The notes under the pieces are model-generated. The model saw nothing but the letters and a program-made list of their open reading frames with translations. It ran no database searches and had not been told where the DNA came from. The position numbers and the translations under genes are program-made. Source: Lautropia dentalis (GTDB lineage Bacteria > Pseudomonadota > Gammaproteobacteria > Burkholderiales > Burkholderiaceae_E). Taken from it: 64,000 nt of DNA. Location of the stretch: NCBI RefSeq assembly GCF_003892345.1, contig NZ_RRUE01000001.1:775008-839007 (forward strand). Reading direction: 5' to 3'. This document shows, in pieces, positions 37,250-48,761 of this stretch (position 1 is the first letter of the stretch; each line of letters opens with the position of its first letter).

Positions 37250-37728
37250 GTGTCCCCGCCCCCGTCCGGATGGAAGATCGCATCCAACTTTTTTTGCAGA
37301 ACCAGCAGTGCGGTGGTCTCGGCCAGTGCCTTCTCCTTGCGCCTCAGATCCCGCTCCAGCTCCTTGACCCGGCGCCGGGTGGCCTGGGTGGCACGCTGCA
37401 CCTTCTGGGAGGCTTCTTCCGGGTCTGCAACCCCCTGAGTGGCCGCATCGCGCCATTTCTGCAGGTCCTGCGGGTAGATGCCTTTCTCACGGCACCAGGC
37501 GCTGCGTGATGCGTCATCCATTGCAGCTGTGGCAATGATGGCGTCCATGCGCGCCGCTGGCGTCCAGACCCGCTCTGCTGCTGGCGCAGCCAGCGCGTCT
37601 GCCCGCCAGCGCTCCAGCGTTGCCACCGAGATGTGCAGCTCTTGCGACACCACATCCACCGGAGCGCTCTCCGGTGGCAGCAGTCTGGCCACTGCCCTGT
37701 CCTTGAATGCCTTTCCGTATCTGGCCAC
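37246..37728 (-). CDS. IS3-family OrfA (helix-turn-helix protein)
   Basis: A 160-residue protein: two helix-turn-helix regions (DVVSQELHISVATLERWR and REKGIYPQDLQKWRDA) and a C-terminal leucine-zipper-like coiled coil (ATRRRVKELERDLRRKEKALAET). It supplies DNA binding for the fused OrfAB transposase. A possible alternative is that it acts as a repressor of transposition. Confidence 0.88.
   Translation of the reverse strand: MARYGKAFKDRAVARLLPPESAPVDVVSQELHISVATLERWRADALAAPAAERVWTPAARMDAIIATAAMDDASRSAWCREKGIYPQDLQKWRDAATQGVADPEEASQKVQRATQATRRRVKELERDLRRKEKALAETTALLVLQKKLDAIFHPDGGGDT
37288..37294 (-). promoter_or_regulatory. Programmed -1 frameshift site (AAAAAAG) of IS3 element 1
   Basis: On the minus strand the heptamer A-AAA-AAG lies in the orfA frame, 40 bp before the orfB ATG. 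A slip of one base back moves the ribosome directly into the orfB frame, giving the OrfAB fusion, as known for IS3-family elements. Confidence 0.85.
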
Positions 37729-37862
37729 GTTCCTTGTCCTGTTTCGCCCTCGGGTTGGAGATTACTATCGATCGGACAACTATTGTGAACTATAGGGGCC
37801 GCTCGATGCTGTAATGACCCAGTAGAAACCTGCTCAGGTGTTATCGTAACGAGGAGAGCACA

Positions 37863-37946
37863 ATGAGCACGTTGATGGACGAAGAGATCAAACGTTGGAC
37901 AGCGCGGCGCAAGACCGCGCTGGTACTGGACATCATCCAGGGCAAG
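37863..37946 (+). pseudogene. IS3 orfA, 5' part, interrupted
   Basis: First 28 codons of orfA (MSTLMDEEIKRWTARRKTAL and on to QGK). The frame is broken by the IS21 element and resumes at 39919. Joined together the two parts give a 104-residue OrfA with a helix-turn-helix (TTVAEASRAYDLTPSEVESW), typical for the family. Confidence 0.9.
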
Positions 37947-38033
37947 TGTCAACGCCGATTGAAAACTGACCCAGGGTGCCGAAGTAAAACTGACCCACCT
38001 GGGCACGCGATAGAATGGGTTACCAGCCCTCAG

Positions 38034-39829
<1,796 letters not shown>

Positions 39830-39918
39830 GTTCGGCGGTCACAAAGCCGCCATCTTCACCCAGGTGGGTCAGTTTTACTTCGGCAGGTGGGTCAGTTTCT
39901 CATCGGCGGTGACACAAG

Positions 39919-40149
39919 ACCACAGTGGCCGAGGCGTCGCGGGCCTACGACCTCACCCCTTCTGAGGTCGAGAGCTGGGTGGAGGATGGCAAGAAGGGCA
40001 TGGAGAATGCCCTGAAGGCCAATCCGCTGGATATCCACAGCCAGTACGAGAGGCAGATCAAGGATCTGCAGGAGGCGTACGGCGAGGCGATGCTGGAGCT
40101 GCGTGCCCGAAAAAAGTTGCAATCCCTGTTGGACGAGGCAGAGAAATGA
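39919..40149 (+). pseudogene. IS3 orfA, 3' part, interrupted
   Basis: Codons 29-104 of the orfA that begins at 37863. Its end contains the coiled-coil region IHSQYERQIKDLQEAYG and the frameshift heptamer, and its stop overlaps the orfB start by ATGA. Confidence 0.9.
40110..40116 (+). promoter_or_regulatory. Programmed -1 frameshift site (AAAAAAG) of IS3 element 2
   Basis: The heptamer A-AAA-AAG is in the orfA frame. After a -1 slip, reading continues through 40116 into the orfB frame that starts at 40146. It is the same design as in IS3 element 1. Confidence 0.87.
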
Positions 40150-40967
40150 TCGAGACGATCCGCCAGGGACTGGAAGAAGACGGTTTCAAGGTCTCGATCA
40201 GCAAGCTGTGCCGCTGGTTTGGCGTACCCCGGCGTACGTTCTACTACAGAACCGTCAAGGCACCGCCGAAGCTGCAGGAGCGGCTTGTGGAGCCGGTCAA
40301 GGCCATGATCGAGGAGAACCCTTCCTTTGGATACAGAACCGTAGCGGGGTTGCTGGGTATGAACAAGAATACGGTGCAGCGCATCTTCCAGATCAAGGGC
40401 TGGCAGGTCCGTAAACGGGCCGTCGGATTCCGGCCCCGGATTCAGGCACTGCCCTCCGTGGCGCAGGCCCCCAACGAGCGCTGGGCCACCGACCTGTGCC
40501 GGATCTGGGCCGGCAAGGACAAGTGGTGCACGCTGGCAGTCGTCATCGACTGCTACAGCCGGGAATTGCTGGGCTGGCAGCTCTCGCGCAGTGCCCGGGC
40601 CAAAACGCCCGAAGCAGCGCTGGAGCATGCCCTGATCGCACGGTTCGGCACCCTGGGACGGGTGCCACGGCCCTTCCTGCTGCGCTCGGACAATGGCCTG
40701 GTGTTCACCAGCCGCAGCTATACCCGTCTGGTCAGAAGCTACGGCCTGCAGCAGGAGTTCATCACCCCACACAGCCCTGAGCAGAACGGCATGGTCGAGC
40801 GGGTCATCCGCACGATCAAGGAGCAGTGTGCCCACCGGCACCGGTTCGAATCCCTGCAGCACGCCAGCCGTGTACTGGGTGACTGGATCCGGTTCTACAA
40901 CCAGCAGCGCCCACATCAGGCGCTGAACATGAAGACACCCGCCGAAGCTTACGCTTTAGCGGCATGA
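40146..40967 (+). CDS. IS3-family transposase OrfB (DDE)
   Basis: A 273-residue transposase. An HTH_21-type region (residues about 45-100, RTVAGLLGMNKNTVQRIF) precedes the rve core: Asp in WATDLCRIW, Asp in LRSDNGLVF, Glu in EQNGMVERVIRTIK. The reading frame is intact, but the natural OrfAB fusion can no longer be made because orfA is split by the IS21 element. The ending EAYALAA-stop lies just inside the right inverted repeat. Confidence 0.93.
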   Translation: MIETIRQGLEEDGFKVSISKLCRWFGVPRRTFYYRTVKAPPKLQERLVEPVKAMIEENPSFGYRTVAGLLGMNKNTVQRIFQIKGWQVRKRAVGFRPRIQALPSVAQAPNERWATDLCRIWAGKDKWCTLAVVIDCYSRELLGWQLSRSARAKTPEAALEHALIARFGTLGRVPRPFLLRSDNGLVFTSRSYTRLVRSYGLQQEFITPHSPEQNGMVERVIRTIKEQCAHRHRFESLQHASRVLGDWIRFYNQQRPHQALNMKTPAEAYALAA

Positions 40968-41039
40968 ACTGTGCAGGTTCCGCTGGGTCATTACAATGCA
41001 GGCATTCTGCAGTGCCCTGATAACCCGGGCTGGAGATCG

Positions 41040-42812
41040 TCACCTGCCATAGAAGGTAACAGACCATTCCCCCAGTCGCCCCGTATTGCCCGCGCGGCGG
41101 TCCGCCGCCGCCAGCGTCCAGGTGCTGCCGCCGGAGGTGGCTACCACGGGTTCTTCCATGTGACGGCGGATGCCGAAGGCAAAATTCGACAGGCCCTGGC
41201 AGGCACTGGTGGAAACCCGGGTGTTGTTGACCATGTGGTAGCACGTGTGTGGAATGGTCAGCGTACTGGTCTGGCCACTGGGGCTGGTCAGCGTCATCTG
41301 CAGATCACCCGGGCTGGGATGTGCGCCCGTGCCGGCGGCGTCTGTTGCCGTGACAGTCACGTCGATATGCTCGATGTGGGTGATGTTGCAGTCGGACGGG
41401 CTGACTGTCGAGGCAATGCCGTCGGCCACGGGCTGGTTCAGGCTGGCCGCATTCTGGAATGGATCGTCCGGCTGGCTGCCGCTTGCGGAATTGACTTCGG
41501 GAATGCCCGCATTGGCAGTCACCTTGTAGGGTCCGCACTGCTTCAGTGTGCTGCTGCCACCCACGCTCTGCCAGGTGCGGGCCTGCGCCACGGCGGCTGC
41601 CGCATCGGCCACGCCAAAGCCGTATTCGTGGTTGAAGTGGTAGCCGCCGTAGCTGGTCCAGCCCGCGTTGCCGGTATCCACCTGCCGGGCCGTTCTGGCC
41701 AGAATCAGTGGTACGTCACGCCAGGTCAGGTTTGGGTTGGCCTGCAGCATCAGGGCCACCACGCCCGAGATCATCGGTGTGGCCGCCGAGGTACCAGAGA
41801 AATCGTCGCTGTAGGTGTTCTGCAGTCCGGTGGTGCTCACAGCGGGCAGGTTGCTGGCGGTTTTCTGGCCACTGCCCGAGGAGGGGGCACAGACCAGCAG
41901 GTTCGGGCCGGGTTCGCTGTAGATGGCGCGCTTGCCCGAGGCATCAGTGGCGCAGACGGGCAGGGCGCCCAGCACACTCACGCTGCCGTCCAGCACCGAG
42001 TAGTCGCCATATTCGGCCCCGTTGCCACCGGCGAAGGTGAAGATGCTGCCCAGTCCGTTGCGGCCGTTGTCCAGCCCGCGGCGGATCGTGGCGGCATGCG
42101 TGATGCCTACGGACGGGGTATTGAAGTGACCGTCGTCGAAAGCGCCCCAGCTGTTGTTGTAGATATGGTTCCTGTCCTGGTCGCGCACCATGGCGTCCAG
42201 CACGTCGGCGCTGCTGCCGGTTTCCAGGGCGTTGTAGCCCACCAGGCTGGCACGTGAGGCTACGCCACGACCGCCGATGCCGTTGTCGTCGCGGGCGGCA
42301 ATCACGCCGGCCACGTTGGTGCTGTGGGAGTCATTGGCGTCGCAGGGCATGGGCCAGGGGCTGCCGCGCTTCCAGCTGCCGTCGTCGACGTAGTTGTAGC
42401 TGCCGCCTTCCACCACGTTCGGGGCCAGATCGTCGTGGGTCACTTCCAGCCCGTGGTCCACCAGGGCGATGCGTATGCCCTCGCCATGGGCATTCGTGTT
42501 CCAGACCGGCAAGACGTTCAGATCCTCGGCGGCTTTCATCCCGGAGTAGCCGGTCAGGTTGCCACCGTTCTGCAGGTACCACTGGGTCGGGAAGCGCGGA
42601 TCGGCGCCGCTGCCCTGGGCTGCAGCTGCCTTTGCATGGTATTTGAGTGTGCAGTTGCTGCCGTTGAGCAGCGTACCCGGCTGGGGCCTGTCGCTGGCGG
42701 CCTGGCCACCGCTGCCACTGTCGCCGCTGCCGCTGCAGGCCGCCAGCAGGGCGGCCATCAGCATGGGGATGATTCTGCGGGGGAACAGGGGCGGGGTGGC
42801 TTTCATGGTCAT
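41040..42812 (-). CDS. Subtilisin/kexin-like serine protease lipoprotein
   Basis: A 590-residue secreted protease. The N-terminal signal ends with a lipobox, LLAACSGSG, so it is likely anchored in the membrane. Peptidase S8 triad: Asp in IALVDHGLEVTHDDL, His in DSHSTNVAGVIAA (the usual GT after the His is replaced by ST), and Ser in SGTSAATPMISG, with the oxyanion Asn in IYNNSWG. A C-terminal P-domain (residues about 440-590), as in proprotein convertases, ends GRLGEWSVTFYG. The start ATG overlaps the metG stop (TAATG), so translation is probably coupled. The stop is 45 bp from the right end of the IS3 element. Confidence 0.92.
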   Translation of the reverse strand: MTMKATPPLFPRRIIPMLMAALLAACSGSGDSGSGGQAASDRPQPGTLLNGSNCTLKYHAKAAAAQGSGADPRFPTQWYLQNGGNLTGYSGMKAAEDLNVLPVWNTNAHGEGIRIALVDHGLEVTHDDLAPNVVEGGSYNYVDDGSWKRGSPWPMPCDANDSHSTNVAGVIAARDDNGIGGRGVASRASLVGYNALETGSSADVLDAMVRDQDRNHIYNNSWGAFDDGHFNTPSVGITHAATIRRGLDNGRNGLGSIFTFAGGNGAEYGDYSVLDGSVSVLGALPVCATDASGKRAIYSEPGPNLLVCAPSSGSGQKTASNLPAVSTTGLQNTYSDDFSGTSAATPMISGVVALMLQANPNLTWRDVPLILARTARQVDTGNAGWTSYGGYHFNHEYGFGVADAAAAVAQARTWQSVGGSSTLKQCGPYKVTANAGIPEVNSASGSQPDDPFQNAASLNQPVADGIASTVSPSDCNITHIEHIDVTVTATDAAGTGAHPSPGDLQMTLTSPSGQTSTLTIPHTCYHMVNNTRVSTSACQGLSNFAFGIRRHMEEPVVATSGGSTWTLAAADRRAGNTGRLGEWSVTFYGR

Positions 42813-45247
42813 TACCCCACCTTCATCCCCGCCTTCGCCCCACTGTCCACATCCAGCAGGAACAGCCCCTCACTGTCATCCTGTCCCACGGCCGACAGGA
42901 TCATGCCTTCCGACACGCCGAACTTCATCTTCCGGGGCTTGAGGTTGGCCACCACGATCACGTTGCGGCCGACCAATGCGGCCGGATCCCTGTAGAAGGC
43001 GGCAATGCCGGAAAACACCTGCCGCGGCTTCTCCTCGCCGATGTCCAGCATGAAGCGCAGCAGCTTTACTGAACCTTCCACGGCCTCGCAGGAGATTACC
43101 TTCGCCACGCGCAGGTCGGGGCGGGCGAATTCGTCGATGGTGATGTACTCGGGTTCGCCGGAGCCCGTGGCTGCGGCACCCGCCACGGCAGCGGCCTGTG
43201 TTCCACCTGTCTGGCCGCTCTTGCCTGTTCTGCCCTGGCCGTCAGCGCCCGGCCTGCCCGGTGCGCCGTGGCCGGCGGCTTTTCCGGCGGTGTCGGTTCG
43301 GCCGCCTTTGGCATCCTTGCCGGCTGTGCCCCCCTGGCTGCCCGAGGCATCCCCGCTGCCGGCGTTACCTTTGCCAGACGCTGTCTTGCCCGCCTCTTCC
43401 GCCGCCCAGCCAAACAGCGCATCCAGCTGCTTCATGTCCACCCGCTGCATCAGGTGCTGGTACGGCTGGATCTGATGCCCGGCCGGCAGGGGCTGGCCGA
43501 TCGTGTCCCAGGCAAACGGCTGCGGCAGGTTCAGGAAGGTGGCTGCGCGGGCGGCCGTGTCGGGCAGTACCGGCGAGAGCAGGGTGATCAGTTCGGCGAA
43601 GGCGCGCAGGGCATCCGAACACACCTGGTGCAGGCGGGCCTCCTGGCCTGGCTGTCTGGCCAGTTCCCAGGGCTTCTCGGCGTCGATGAACTGGTTGACG
43701 CGGTCGGTGTAGGCCATGATGGTGCGCATGGCCCGGGCGTAGTCGCGCTGCTCGTACATGTCGGCCAGGGCGCCGGCACCGGGCCAGCTGGCGGCAAAGG
43801 CGGCCATCGTTTCGGGGCTGGCTGCGGCCAGCCTGCCGTCGAAGCGCTTGACGAGAAAGCCTGCCGAGCGGCTGGCAATGTTGACCAGCTTGCCGATCAG
43901 GTCACTGTTGACGCGGGCGACGAAGTCCTCGGCGTTGAAGTCCACGTCTTCCACCCGCGGGTTCAGCTTGGCAGCCAGGTAGTAGCGCAGCCATTCGGGG
44001 TTCATGCCCAGTTCCAGGTACTTCTTCGGCGACAGGCCCGTGCCGCGCGATTTGGACATTTTTTCGCCGGAGATGGTGAGGAATCCGTGCACGAAGATGT
44101 TGTCGGGCGTGTGCAGGCCGGCAAACTCCAGCATGGCCGGCCAGAACAGGGTGTGGAAGTAGATGATGTCCTTGCCGATGAAGTGCACCTGCCGGTACGG
44201 CCGCTGCGGATCCCTGCCAGCGTCGGCGGCGATGAAGGGGCCGAAGTCGATGCCGCGCTTCTCGCACAGGGCCTTGAGCGAGGCCAGATAGCCCACCGGG
44301 GCATCCAGCCAGACATAGAAGTATTTGCCCGGCGCATCGGGGATGGGAATGCCGAAGTAGGGTGCATCGCGCGAGATGTCCCAGTCGGCCAGCGGGTTGC
44401 CGGCGCTCTGGGTGGCGGCATTGGCCTGGGCCGTGCCGGCATTGTTGGCGACGCTGGCGGCATCACCGGGGGCATGGGGCGCGTCCGGGTCGATGCCCGA
44501 TCCGGCTGCCACGGCACCGGCTTCGGTGGCAGCATTCCAGCTGTCGCTGCCCAGCCATTCCCTGGCCTTGTTGGCCACTTCGGGCTGCAGCTGGCCGCGG
44601 CCCAGCCAGTCGTGCAGGAACTTGCGGCAGCGCGGGTCGGACAGGCTGAAGAAGTAGTGTTCGGAGGTGCGCATCACGGGCGTGCTGCCGGTGAGCGTGG
44701 AGTACGGGTTGATGAGGTCGGTGGGGGCGTAGACCTTGCTGCACACTTCGCAGGCATCACCGTACTGGTCCTTTGCGTGGCAGTTGGGGCATTCACCCTT
44801 GATGTAGCGGTCCGGCAGGAACATTTCCTTCACCGGGTCGAAGAACTGCTCGATGGTGCGGGTGCTGATCAGTCCAGCGGCCTTGAGGCTGCGGTAGATG
44901 CCCTGTGACAGTTCGACGTTCTCGGGTGAATGGGTGGAATGCCAGTGGTCGAAGCTGATGTGGTAGCCGTTCAGGTAGAACGGACGCTCGGCGGCAATGC
45001 GCGCCACCAGTTCCTCGGGGGTGATGCCTTCGCCCTGGGCCTTCAGCATGATGGGGGCGCCGTGGGCATCGTCCGCGCCCACGAACAGCACCTCCTTGCC
45101 CTGCATGCGCTGGAAGCGCACCCAGATGTCGGCCTGGATGTATTCCATGATGTGGCCGATGTGGAAGGAACCGTTGGCGTAGGGCAGTGCCGTGGTGATG
45201 AACAGGCGCTCGGGCTGCTGGCTGGCGGAGGGCTGGGTCTGGGTCAT
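42812..45247 (-). CDS. metG: Methionyl-tRNA synthetase
   Basis: Charges tRNA-Met. Class I motifs are [13 protein letters not shown] (HIGH type, residues about 26-38) and [11 protein letters not shown] (KMSKS). The zinc knuckle has two Cys-x2-Cys pairs ([20 protein letters not shown]). The C-terminal tRNA-binding domain starts near residue 700 ([18 protein letters not shown]). At 811 residues it is longer than usual, owing to two added low-complexity parts: about 60 residues near 240-300 and a Gly/Ala/Lys-rich linker of about 90 residues before the C-terminal domain. It is followed, with overlapping start/stop, by the protease gene. Confidence 0.97.
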   Translation of the reverse strand: MTQTQPSASQQPERLFITTALPYANGSFHIGHIMEYIQADIWVRFQRMQGKEVLFVGADDAHGAPIMLKAQGEGITPEELVARIAAERPFYLNGYHISFDHWHSTHSPENVELSQGIYRSLKAAGLISTRTIEQFFDPVKEMFLPDRYIKGECPNCHAKDQYGDACEVCSKVYAPTDLINPYSTLTGSTPVMRTSEHYFFSLSDPRCRKFLHDWLGRGQLQPEVANKAREWLGSDSWNAATEAGAVAAGSGIDPDAPHAPGDAASVANNAGTAQANAATQSAGNPLADWDISRDAPYFGIPIPDAPGKYFYVWLDAPVGYLASLKALCEKRGIDFGPFIAADAGRDPQRPYRQVHFIGKDIIYFHTLFWPAMLEFAGLHTPDNIFVHGFLTISGEKMSKSRGTGLSPKKYLELGMNPEWLRYYLAAKLNPRVEDVDFNAEDFVARVNSDLIGKLVNIASRSAGFLVKRFDGRLAAASPETMAAFAASWPGAGALADMYEQRDYARAMRTIMAYTDRVNQFIDAEKPWELARQPGQEARLHQVCSDALRAFAELITLLSPVLPDTAARAATFLNLPQPFAWDTIGQPLPAGHQIQPYQHLMQRVDMKQLDALFGWAAEEAGKTASGKGNAGSGDASGSQGGTAGKDAKGGRTDTAGKAAGHGAPGRPGADGQGRTGKSGQTGGTQAAAVAGAAATGSGEPEYITIDEFARPDLRVAKVISCEAVEGSVKLLRFMLDIGEEKPRQVFSGIAAFYRDPAALVGRNVIVVANLKPRKMKFGVSEGMILSAVGQDDSEGLFLLDVDSGAKAGMKVG

Positions 45248-45904
45248 GGAGGCAGAAGGCTGGTGGAAGGGCGGCGGGAGGGGCGTTTCGATGGTGAAGG
45301 TTGTTCGGCGTGCCGTGGACGCCCTGGGTCAGACCGGGGTGTTGCCCATGGCGCCGACAGGATCCGACAGGATGTCACGCTGGTGCAGCGTGCATGGATG
45401 ACGGGACACAGCGCCTTTTGTCCCTGCCGCGGTCATGACGGAAGTTTATCAAGCCGGCGCACGAATTGAGATGCCGGCCATCGGGCCCATCTATGATCCA
45501 TGTCCTGCCAGTCCCTGTGGGAACGGGAAGCGCCGGTGCCGGTATCAATGGTGCTGGTGCCGGTGTGGCCCATGGCACCGGTACCGATGCGCTTCCTGAA
45601 GTCCGGCGGGGTCCGGCGAGAGCGTTGGTGTGAGCCGGGGCGCCTGCGCCTCGTGTGCCACCACCGGTCGGCCGCTGTCGGCGTGTCGCGACGCCGGCTG
45701 TGGTGTCATGGCCAATGTCAATTTGGCCGGCGTGGGAGCGTGCGAGCATCATGAGAATCGTCCGGCGGGCGTTTTCTGCGCCCGGTTACCGCCGGCTGCA
45801 CATGCTGGCGCATGCTGGTTCAGGATCCGGTGCTCCGCCCGTGAGGCAGAGGCCGGGTCGGTGGCCATGGCATGACGCCATTTCTTTTTATTGATTCAAT
45901 CATC
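45248..45904. other. Divergent intergenic region, metG / apbC
   Basis: About 650 bp with overlapping GC-rich open frames on both strands, none recognised. Short GGTGCCGGT-type repeats occur at about 45530-45590. Promoters for metG and apbC should lie here. AT-rich bases at 45885-45900 just precede apbC. Confidence 0.4.
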
Positions 45905-46993
45905 ATGAGTGTTACCGTAGAAGCCGTCAATCAGGCACTGGTTACTGTCGTCGATCCCAATACCGGCAAGGATCTGCTGTCGAGCCGTTCGGCCCGCAAT
46001 GTGCGGGTGGAAGATGGTTATGTGAGTCTGGATGTGGAACTGGGCTATCCGGCGCTGAGCCAGATCGGCCCGATCCGTGATGCGGTCGTGAAGGCCGTGC
46101 GCCAGCTTCCCGGGGTGGAGAATGTGTCGCCCCACGTGTACCAGAAGATCATCGCGCACCAGGTGCAGGGCGGGGTGAAGCTGCTGCCGCAGGTGCGCAA
46201 CATCATCGCCGTGGCCTCGGGCAAGGGCGGCGTGGGCAAGAGCACGATGACGGCCAACCTGGCGCTGGCGCTGGCCGCCGAAGGCGCCAACGTGGGCGTG
46301 CTCGATGCCGACATCTATGGTCCGTCACAGCCGGTGATGTTCGGCATCACCGACAAGCCGCAGACGCCGGATGGCAAGTCGATGGAGCCGCTGGAAAACT
46401 ACGGGGTGCAGGTCAGCTCCATCGGCTTTCTGATCGACATGGACACGCCGATGGTCTGGCGTGGCCCGCTGGTGGTGCAGGCGCTGGAGCAGCTGCTGCG
46501 GCAGACCAACTGGCGTGACCTCGACTATCTGGTCATCGACATGCCTCCGGGTACGGGCGACGTGCATCTGACGCTGTCCCAGCGCATTCCGGTGACGGGC
46601 GCGGTGATCGTCACCACGCCGCAGGACATCGCGCTGCTCGATGCCCGCAAGGGCTACAAGATGTTCGAGAAGGTGGGCATTCCGGTCATGGGCGTAGTCG
46701 AGAACATGGCCATGCATGTCTGCAGCAACTGCGGCCATGTGGAGCACATTTTCGGCGAGGGCGGCGGGAAGAAAATGGCCGAAGACTACGGGCTGGAGTA
46801 TCTGGGCGGACTGCCGCTCGATATCCGCATCCGCGAGCAGGCCGACAGCGGCAGACCCACGGTGGTGGCCGACCCCGATGGCGATCTGGCGCAGCAATAC
46901 CGGAAGATCGCCCGCCGCGTGGCGGTGAAGGTGGCCGAGAAGGCGAAGGACATGTCGTCGAAGTTCCCGTCGATCGTGGTGAAGAACGACTGA
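45905..46993 (+). CDS. apbC: Iron-sulfur cluster carrier ApbC (Mrp/NBP35 family)
   Basis: A 362-residue cytosolic P-loop ATPase that carries Fe-S clusters to target proteins. An N-terminal MIP18-type domain (residues 1-90) is followed by the deviant Walker A loop SGKGGVGKST (about 110-119), the switch LDADIYGPSQPVM, the Walker B-type VIDMPPGTGD and the cluster-binding CSNCGH near residue 280. A start 33 bp upstream is possible; MSVTVEAVNQAL is preferred because it matches the family. Confidence 0.96.
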   Translation: MSVTVEAVNQALVTVVDPNTGKDLLSSRSARNVRVEDGYVSLDVELGYPALSQIGPIRDAVVKAVRQLPGVENVSPHVYQKIIAHQVQGGVKLLPQVRNIIAVASGKGGVGKSTMTANLALALAAEGANVGVLDADIYGPSQPVMFGITDKPQTPDGKSMEPLENYGVQVSSIGFLIDMDTPMVWRGPLVVQALEQLLRQTNWRDLDYLVIDMPPGTGDVHLTLSQRIPVTGAVIVTTPQDIALLDARKGYKMFEKVGIPVMGVVENMAMHVCSNCGHVEHIFGEGGGKKMAEDYGLEYLGGLPLDIRIREQADSGRPTVVADPDGDLAQQYRKIARRVAVKVAEKAKDMSSKFPSIVVKND

Positions 46994-47281
46994 GTCCATG
47001 GCACGCCCCAGGGGCCGGTGCTCTCGCCCCCGGGGGCTGGCACTGCCTGCCGGAGGCTTTCCGGTGCGGCGTGCGGCCGTGTCGTGGCGTGTCTTCGGCC
47101 TCCCCGGCAGGGGCTGCGCCGTCATATATCATTGGGACATCTGCAACTTCGATGGCCCATGCCTAGCCTGCTGCCGGCCGCTGTTCCTGCTCCGCGGGGA
47201 AGGGCGCCTCGCTTTCGGCAGCGGTACCTTCCTCTGGACCTGTGGCGGGAAGGCACGGGGCTTTCATCACCGCCAACACCC

Positions 47282-47848
47282 ATGAGCATCAAATCAGACC
47301 GCTGGATCCGTGAAATGGCCGAGAAGACGGGCATGATCGAGCCCTTCGAGCCCGGTCAGGTCCGCCAGGTCGATGGCCGCCGCGTGATCTCCTACGGTAC
47401 GTCCAGCTACGGCTACGATATCCGCTGCGCGCCCGAGTTCAAGATCTTCACCAACATCAACAGCACCATCGTCGACCCCAAGCAGTTCGACGAGAAGAAC
47501 TTCGTCGACTTCGTGGGCGATGTCTGCATCATCCCGCCCAACTCGTTTGCGCTGGCCCGCACGGTCGAGTACTTCCGCATTCCGCGCAATGTGCTCACCA
47601 TCTGTCTGGGCAAGTCCACCTACGCGCGCTGCGGCATCATCGTCAACGTCACGCCCTTCGAGCCGGAGTGGGAGGGCTATGTGACGCTGGAGTTCTCCAA
47701 CACCACGCCGCTGCCGGCCAAGATCTACGCCGGCGAGGGCTGCGCCCAGGTGCTGTTCTTCGAGTCCGACGAAGTCTGCCAGGTGTCGTACCGCGACCGG
47801 GGGGGCAAGTACCAGGGCCAGCGGGGCGTGACGCTGCCGCGGGCCTGA
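47282..47848 (+). CDS. dcd: dCTP deaminase
   Basis: Converts dCTP to dUTP, feeding dTMP synthesis through thyA (present at 58320). The 188-residue protein has the family's complete set of motifs: [48 protein letters not shown] (containing the trimer interface) and the catalytic Glu in [17 protein letters not shown]. Start ATG at 47282 (MSIKSDRWI) is the conserved one. Confidence 0.97.
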   Translation: MSIKSDRWIREMAEKTGMIEPFEPGQVRQVDGRRVISYGTSSYGYDIRCAPEFKIFTNINSTIVDPKQFDEKNFVDFVGDVCIIPPNSFALARTVEYFRIPRNVLTICLGKSTYARCGIIVNVTPFEPEWEGYVTLEFSNTTPLPAKIYAGEGCAQVLFFESDEVCQVSYRDRGGKYQGQRGVTLPRA

Positions 47849-48187
47849 TGCTGCAGTTTTTTCGGGTTTCGGATTGTGGGCGGACGTGGTTATAATCCGC
47901 CCTCGCTGGTGATGTTCATGTCCGGCTGCACGGAGGCGTCTGCATGACGCATTTTCGTGGGGCGTTTTTCCTGTGTGCCTGTGGGCGTTCAGGGGGCGGG
48001 CAGGGCGTTCCGGCTTTTCAGGCACGGCCCGTTCGGGTGTGCTGGCCAGGTGCATGCAGGGCGTTCTTGCCTGTTTCTTTGGGGGCAGGAAGGTGCCGGG
48101 TTCCTTCGGAACTTCATTGCGTGCCTGTCCGGCCGCCCCTGCCAGACGGGACCGCAGGTCAACCCCCATTTTTCAAAAGGGACAATC
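47849..48187. other. rpsO upstream region and long leader
   Basis: About 340 bp between dcd and rpsO. A good -10 box (TATAAT) at 47891-47896 would start a transcript near 47903, leaving a leader of roughly 285 bases before rpsO. Ribosomal protein S15 often represses its own mRNA through leader structure, so a long leader fits, but I did not derive a fold. No gene seen. Confidence 0.45.
47891..47896 (+). promoter_or_regulatory. -10 element of the rpsO promoter
   Basis: A perfect TATAAT hexamer in otherwise GC-rich sequence. The -35 region is weak (TTTCGG 18 bp upstream is the best match), so only the -10 is called. Confidence 0.5.
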
Positions 48188-48457
48188 ATGGCAATGCAAG
48201 CTGCCGACAAGGCAAAGGTCGTTTCCGAATACCGTCGCGCCGAGAACGATACCGGCTCTCCCGAAGTGCAGGTCGCGCTGCTGACCGCCCGCATCAACGA
48301 TCTGGCCCAGCACTTCAAGGATCACGCCAAGGATCACCACTCCCGTCGCGGCCTGCTGCGCATGGTCAGCCGCCGGCGCAAGCTGCTCGACTACCTGAAG
48401 CGCACCAATCTGGACGCCTACCGCACGCTGATCGAGCGGCTGGGTCTGCGCAAATGA
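48188..48457 (+). CDS. rpsO: 30S ribosomal protein S15
   Basis: An 89-residue primary 16S rRNA-binding protein of the small subunit. Conserved stretches are [35 protein letters not shown] and the ending [12 protein letters not shown]. Length is normal. It precedes pnp, the usual arrangement in proteobacteria; a hairpin between them may reduce read-through. Confidence 0.98.
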   Translation: MAMQAADKAKVVSEYRRAENDTGSPEVQVALLTARINDLAQHFKDHAKDHHSRRGLLRMVSRRRKLLDYLKRTNLDAYRTLIERLGLRK

Positions 48458-48476
48458 TCGGCTGAAGCCATCCCGG

Positions 48477-48505
48477 ATGCCCGCCTTCGTGCGGGCATTC
48501 TGTTT
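48477..48505 (+). terminator. Hairpin after rpsO, weak terminator or attenuator
   Basis: ATGCCCGC / GCGGGCAT stem with a short loop (48477-48498), followed by TCTGTTTT. The weak T-run suggests partial termination between rpsO and pnp. It could also be an RNase III-type processing site. Confidence 0.55.
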
Positions 48506-48761
48506 TGCGGGGACGGTCTGTTTCCCGAAAGGCGGGCGCTGCGGCAGGGGGTTTCCGGCTGCGGTGCCTGGACGTGGCAGGGCGGCGGCATCGGACCATG
48601 TGGCCTCGGGCCATCGGGTCAGGCGCCGGAACGCCAGCCATGGCAGGCAGACAGTCTCCTGTGTCGCCGGATGTCCGGCGACCGAACCAGGAATGAGTCG
48701 AAGGTGAACCGTGCCACCGGGTTTGCATGGGAAAGGCACCAACGGGGTGCGAGGAAAAACG

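Larger units (their letters stand above)
36145..37780 (-). mobile_element. Complete IS3-family element
   Basis: An inverted repeat GTTGTCCGAT is found at 36145-36154 and complementary at 37771-37780, with weaker similarity inward. orfA and orfB overlap by ATGA and are joined by a slippery site. I could not find a target duplication, which suggests that the left flank was rearranged or that the ends lie a base or two outside my call. Confidence 0.75.

Noticed and set aside
45375-45752. 125-codon frame on the minus strand between metG and apbC
   Set aside because: Low-complexity Pro/Ala translation with no ribosome site; treated as non-coding.
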